Below are positions 61,538-64,000 of a stretch of 64,000 bases of DNA, piece by piece. A program made the position numbers and the translations under genes. Position 1 is the stretch's first letter. Every line of letters starts with the position of its first letter. Below the pieces are notes generated by a model. It made no database searches. It had not been told where the DNA came from and was given only the letters and a program-made list of their open reading frames with translations. Source of the DNA: DATKPE01 sp035524335 (GTDB lineage: Bacteria > Bacteroidota > Ignavibacteria > UBA10030 > SZUA-254); the NCBI GenBank assembly GCA_035524335.1, contig DATKPE010000056.1, positions 28,909-92,908 on the forward strand, read 5' to 3'.

Positions 61538-62012
61538 CCAGCCCGGGCCGGAACTCCCTTCTCCAGCCCGGATATCCTCACGCAGACACCTCCTCCAGGC
61601 GATGCTGGCCGGATGGGGCGTTATCCTGCTTGCTCCGGCGCTCTATATCCTTGAGCGGTATCTTGTCCCGGCGGAGGAACCCGATCGGCAAAATGAGCGG
61701 ATCGATGCCGGCAGATTTGACCTTCTGCCGGGCCCTTCGGAACCGCCAAAGCTTTATCGTTCAAAAGGGAAGGCAATTTATATTTGCAGGAACGGCCAGA
61801 ATCAGGTTCAGGCAATCTCCGGCATCTGCACCCACCTCGGATGTCTCGTGGAGTATAACCGGGAGCATAAAAACTTCCGGTGCAACTGCCATGGGAGCGA
61901 ATTCGACCTGAATGGGAACAACCTATCCGGCCCCGCGTTACGCCCGCTCCAGCCGTACCGGGCCGAGGTGATTCACGATGAAGTATATCTCTCTCCGGGG
62001 GCCCAACTGTGA
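61530..62012 (+). CDS. Rieske iron-sulfur protein of a bc-type complex
   Basis: 160 residues from ATG 61530 (AAGGAAG 8 nt upstream); ATG 61512 is an alternative. The N-terminus (ISSRRHLLQAMLAGWGVILLAP) carries an RR signal-anchor as in Tat-exported Rieske proteins. The [2Fe-2S] boxes are CTHLGC (Cys 100, His 102, disulfide Cys 105) and CNCHG (Cys 118, disulfide Cys 120, His 121); the second has Asn where Pro is usual. The cytochrome b gene overlaps the stop by 4 nt, which fixes the role as electron acceptor from quinol. Confidence 0.93.
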   Translation: MPDQPGPELPSPARISSRRHLLQAMLAGWGVILLAPALYILERYLVPAEEPDRQNERIDAGRFDLLPGPSEPPKLYRSKGKAIYICRNGQNQVQAISGICTHLGCLVEYNREHKNFRCNCHGSEFDLNGNNLSGPALRPLQPYRAEVIHDEVYLSPGAQL

Positions 62013-63070
62013 AGAATTTCCTTGAACGGTTTATCGACAGTGCTTTGATCAGGAACTTCTTCGATGCGTTGTCTCACAAAAATATTCCGGCAACACGGAA
62101 AACGTTCTGGTACTTCTTTGGCGGGTTGACGCTCTTCTTCTGCGTAATCCAGGGAATCAGCGGGGGATTGCTGTTGATTTACTACAGTCCGACGCCGCAG
62201 ACAGCCCATGAGAGCATTCAATCGATCCTGACAACGGTTCCATATGGCTGGCTGATCCGCTCAATCCATGTCTGGTCTGCGCATCTCCTGATCACCTCTC
62301 TCTTCATCCATTTCGGCGCCGGTTTCTTCATGTCAGCATACAGAACGCCTCGCGAAAGTGTCTGGATAAGCGGGATCCTGCTCCTATTCCTCATACTCGG
62401 CTTTGCATTCACCGGATCCCTGCTCCCGTGGGATGCCCGGGCCTATTTTGCCACTCAGATCGGAACGGAAATTCCGCGCTCATTCCCGGTTCTCGGCCCG
62501 TTTGTGGTCAGACTTCTCCGCGGGACATCACTTATCGGCGCGGAAAGCCTTAAACGGTTATTTGCACTACATGTTACTATTCTGCCTGTTATATCAATAT
62601 TACTGATTTTATTTCATCTGATCGTTAACCATAAACATGGACCGAGTATCGCTGATACCGCCGACGGGCGAAACGCCAAACAGATTCCGTTCTTCCCGGA
62701 GTTTCTCCTGCGGGATTGTATCGCATGGTTAACGGGGCTCGGGATCCTCCTGGTTCTAGCGCTCAATCTGCCACCGCTGGTCGGCGCGAAGGCCGATCCG
62801 TTCGTTTCTGCTCCCGCCGGCATTAAACCGGAGTGGTATTTTTTCCCACTTTACGTTACGCTCCGAATGCTCCCGGGGGCGATTATGGGATTGAATACCG
62901 AGACGCTTATCAATATCCTGGTGGCCGCGCTGGGCTTCGCATTCCTTCTGACACCATTTATATCCCACAGTTCAGCTGACCGAGGCGGGATATCGTTTCC
63001 GAAAATCGCCGGCGCAGGCATATTGCTGTACCTGCTCGGAACAACGATTATCGGTTGGATTCTTTATTAA
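62009..63070 (+). CDS. Cytochrome b of a bc/b6f-type complex
   Basis: 353 residues from a GTG start. It oxidises quinol across the inner membrane and carries two b hemes. The His pair in helix II is His 87 and His 101 (IHVWSAHLLITSLFIHF, spacing HX13H); the pair in helix IV is His 188 and His 203 (HX14H, as in cytochrome b6). The quinol-site motif PEWYFFPLY is present near residue 275, so the chain is one piece with b6-like and subunit-IV-like parts and about eight helices. The first part is also AT-rich around 62560-62640. A 44-residue peptide gene follows. Confidence 0.92.
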   Translation: MKNFLERFIDSALIRNFFDALSHKNIPATRKTFWYFFGGLTLFFCVIQGISGGLLLIYYSPTPQTAHESIQSILTTVPYGWLIRSIHVWSAHLLITSLFIHFGAGFFMSAYRTPRESVWISGILLLFLILGFAFTGSLLPWDARAYFATQIGTEIPRSFPVLGPFVVRLLRGTSLIGAESLKRLFALHVTILPVISILLILFHLIVNHKHGPSIADTADGRNAKQIPFFPEFLLRDCIAWLTGLGILLVLALNLPPLVGAKADPFVSAPAGIKPEWYFFPLYVTLRMLPGAIMGLNTETLINILVAALGFAFLLTPFISHSSADRGGISFPKIAGAGILLYLLGTTIIGWILY

Positions 63071-63083
63071 ACCGGGGACAAGC

Positions 63084-63218
63084 ATGTGGAATGAAGCAGG
63101 AATACCGCCGGCAGAGATGAGGATGATCGCCACCGTGATTATTGTATTCTGCCTGGGATTGGGAGGACTACTGATCTATGCAAAGATAATGGGAAACGGC
63201 AAAAAACAGAAAGAATAA
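63084..63218 (+). CDS. 44-residue membrane peptide downstream of cytochrome b
   Basis: A short gene, ATG 63084 to TAA 63216-63218, 13 nt after cytochrome b. It begins MWNEAGIPPAEMRMIATVII, has one helix (about IATVIIVFCLGLGGLLIYAKIM, residues 15-36) and a Lys-rich end (GNGKKQKE). This topology is that of accessory peptides of respiratory complexes. The family is not recognised, and no cytochrome c gene follows, so whether it is a complex subunit is inferred from position only. Confidence 0.5.
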   Translation: MWNEAGIPPAEMRMIATVIIVFCLGLGGLLIYAKIMGNGKKQKE

Positions 63219-63261
63219 ATGCCGTATAATAAATATTATGTAAAGTATTGCCGGGGGCTTT

Positions 63262-64000
63262 TTAGGCGGTGATTATCTGCTCCAGCGATCCGTTGTATGC
63301 CGTCACCAGATCCTCCACCCTGAGGTTCACCACGCTCCCGATGCTGAACATTTCCGGTCTTACCATCCCTATCTTCATGAACGGAATCCGGTAACTGGCG
63401 CAGAGCTCCGATACTTCCGGTTCCTTATCGCCGCTGTAACTTATGACAATTCTCGATTGATCTTCTGCAAAAAGCCACTCCAAAAGCGTCAACCTGCCTG
63501 ATAGATCGTCTATTTTCGCACCGAGGAACCGCTCCCCGGACATGATTGACGATTCGGCGAGACATACTCCGAGGCCGCCCTCGCTGCAGTCGTGCGCTGA
63601 ATGGATCAGATTCTTTCGGATCAGGCCGTGACATAGCTCCTGCAGTCGCTTTTCGAGCTGTAGATCGAGTATAAGCGTTCCCTGATCTGTCTCCGTACCG
63701 GAACAGCGATCAAACTCGCTTCCGGTCATACGTCCGTGCGTAGTGCCAAGAATAGCAATGCTATCACCAGTCTGCTTAAACTCGGGTGTCAGGATGAATT
63801 CAGCGTCCTCTATAAGTCCAAGCATCCCGATCACCGGGGTCGGGAAGATTCCACCGCCAGGATGTTCGTTATAAAAGCTCACATTCCCGCCGGTAACAGG
63901 GGTTTCCAGGACGTTGCAGGCCTCGGAGATGCCCCGTATAACCTCCCTGAATTGCCAGTATATCTCCGGATCATTGGGGTTTCCAAAATTCAAGCAATTT
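63262..64000 (-). CDS. purL: Phosphoribosylformylglycinamidine synthase subunit PurL, partial
   Basis: The C-terminal part of PurL. The frame is open to the right edge of the window; about 246 residues are seen, ending at TAA 63262-63264. The visible start NCLNFGNPNDPEIYWQFREVIRGISEACNVLETPVTGGNVSFYNE is the ATP-binding segment of PurL, which makes FGAM from FGAR with glutamine in purine synthesis. HSAHDCSEGGLGVCLAESSIM is the second diagnostic motif. It runs opposite to the bc operon, converging at about 63240. The N-terminus lies outside the window. Confidence 0.93.
   Translation of the reverse strand, partial: NCLNFGNPNDPEIYWQFREVIRGISEACNVLETPVTGGNVSFYNEHPGGGIFPTPVIGMLGLIEDAEFILTPEFKQTGDSIAILGTTHGRMTGSEFDRCSGTETDQGTLILDLQLEKRLQELCHGLIRKNLIHSAHDCSEGGLGVCLAESSIMSGERFLGAKIDDLSGRLTLLEWLFAEDQSRIVISYSGDKEPEVSELCASYRIPFMKIGMVRPEMFSIGSVVNLRVEDLVTAYNGSLEQIITA

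Overview
The window looks like one chromosomal stretch of a fairly GC-rich Gram-negative bacterium of the Bacteroidota/Chlorobiota (FCB) group; a deep Ignavibacteria- or Kapabacteria-like lineage is my best guess. The reasons are a PorV/PorQ-like barrel and a protein with a type IX-style C-terminal sorting domain, a bacillithiol-type deacetylase (bshB1), tandem gltX-glnS, few Shine-Dalgarno sites, and a recurring promoter of the form TTG-N20-TAnnTT, which resembles the -33/-7 promoters of Bacteroidetes. I see no insertion sequence, prophage, CRISPR array or obvious pseudogene.

Layout, left to right. 1-3418: end of an outer-membrane barrel gene, an NHL-type lipoprotein, a DUF1028-TPR protein and a membrane protein. 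3452-8678: tRNA-Ser, gltX-glnS, then folB-folK-deoxynucleoside kinase and a small membrane protein. 8679-18751: a GT9 glycosyltransferase, nadA, rhomboid protease, aconitase, htpX, glutamate dehydrogenase, bamD and a thioesterase. 18780-22684: an FG-GAP repeat protein and a secreted metalloprotease. 22692-27681: a System I cytochrome c maturation operon, ccmABCDEF, with a CxxxY-type CcmE. 27698-35602 (minus strand): a metal-handling block made of an HMA protein, a zinc-ribbon/DUF2318 protein, a Cys/Met-rich peptide, and a CusABC-like efflux operon headed by a Cys-rich protein. 35672-43174: bshB1, then xseA-xseB-dxs-oxidoreductase-ribD-ribE, then secG. 43210-44719: tRNA-Lys and a Kelch protein.

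44889-57192 is the most unusual region. A GAF histidine kinase and a sigma-54 response regulator sit directly upstream of seven co-directional genes: one ABC ATPase, five mutually related ABC-2 permeases with large extracytoplasmic loops and a shared C-terminal YDxR tail, and a membrane-anchored protein that joins a coiled-coil hairpin to a NEW3-type domain. A good sigma-54 promoter match and two dyads lie between the regulator and the first permease. I infer a two-component-controlled exporter or envelope-remodelling machine of unknown substrate.

57273-64000: a small membrane protein, ygfZ-SDR-LOG, the tmRNA gene, dapF, then Rieske protein, cytochrome b and a 44-residue membrane peptide (respiratory bc-type complex). 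The C-terminal part of purL enters from the right on the minus strand. The ccm operon and the bc complex are functionally linked, because the former would mature c-type cytochromes that accept electrons from the latter.
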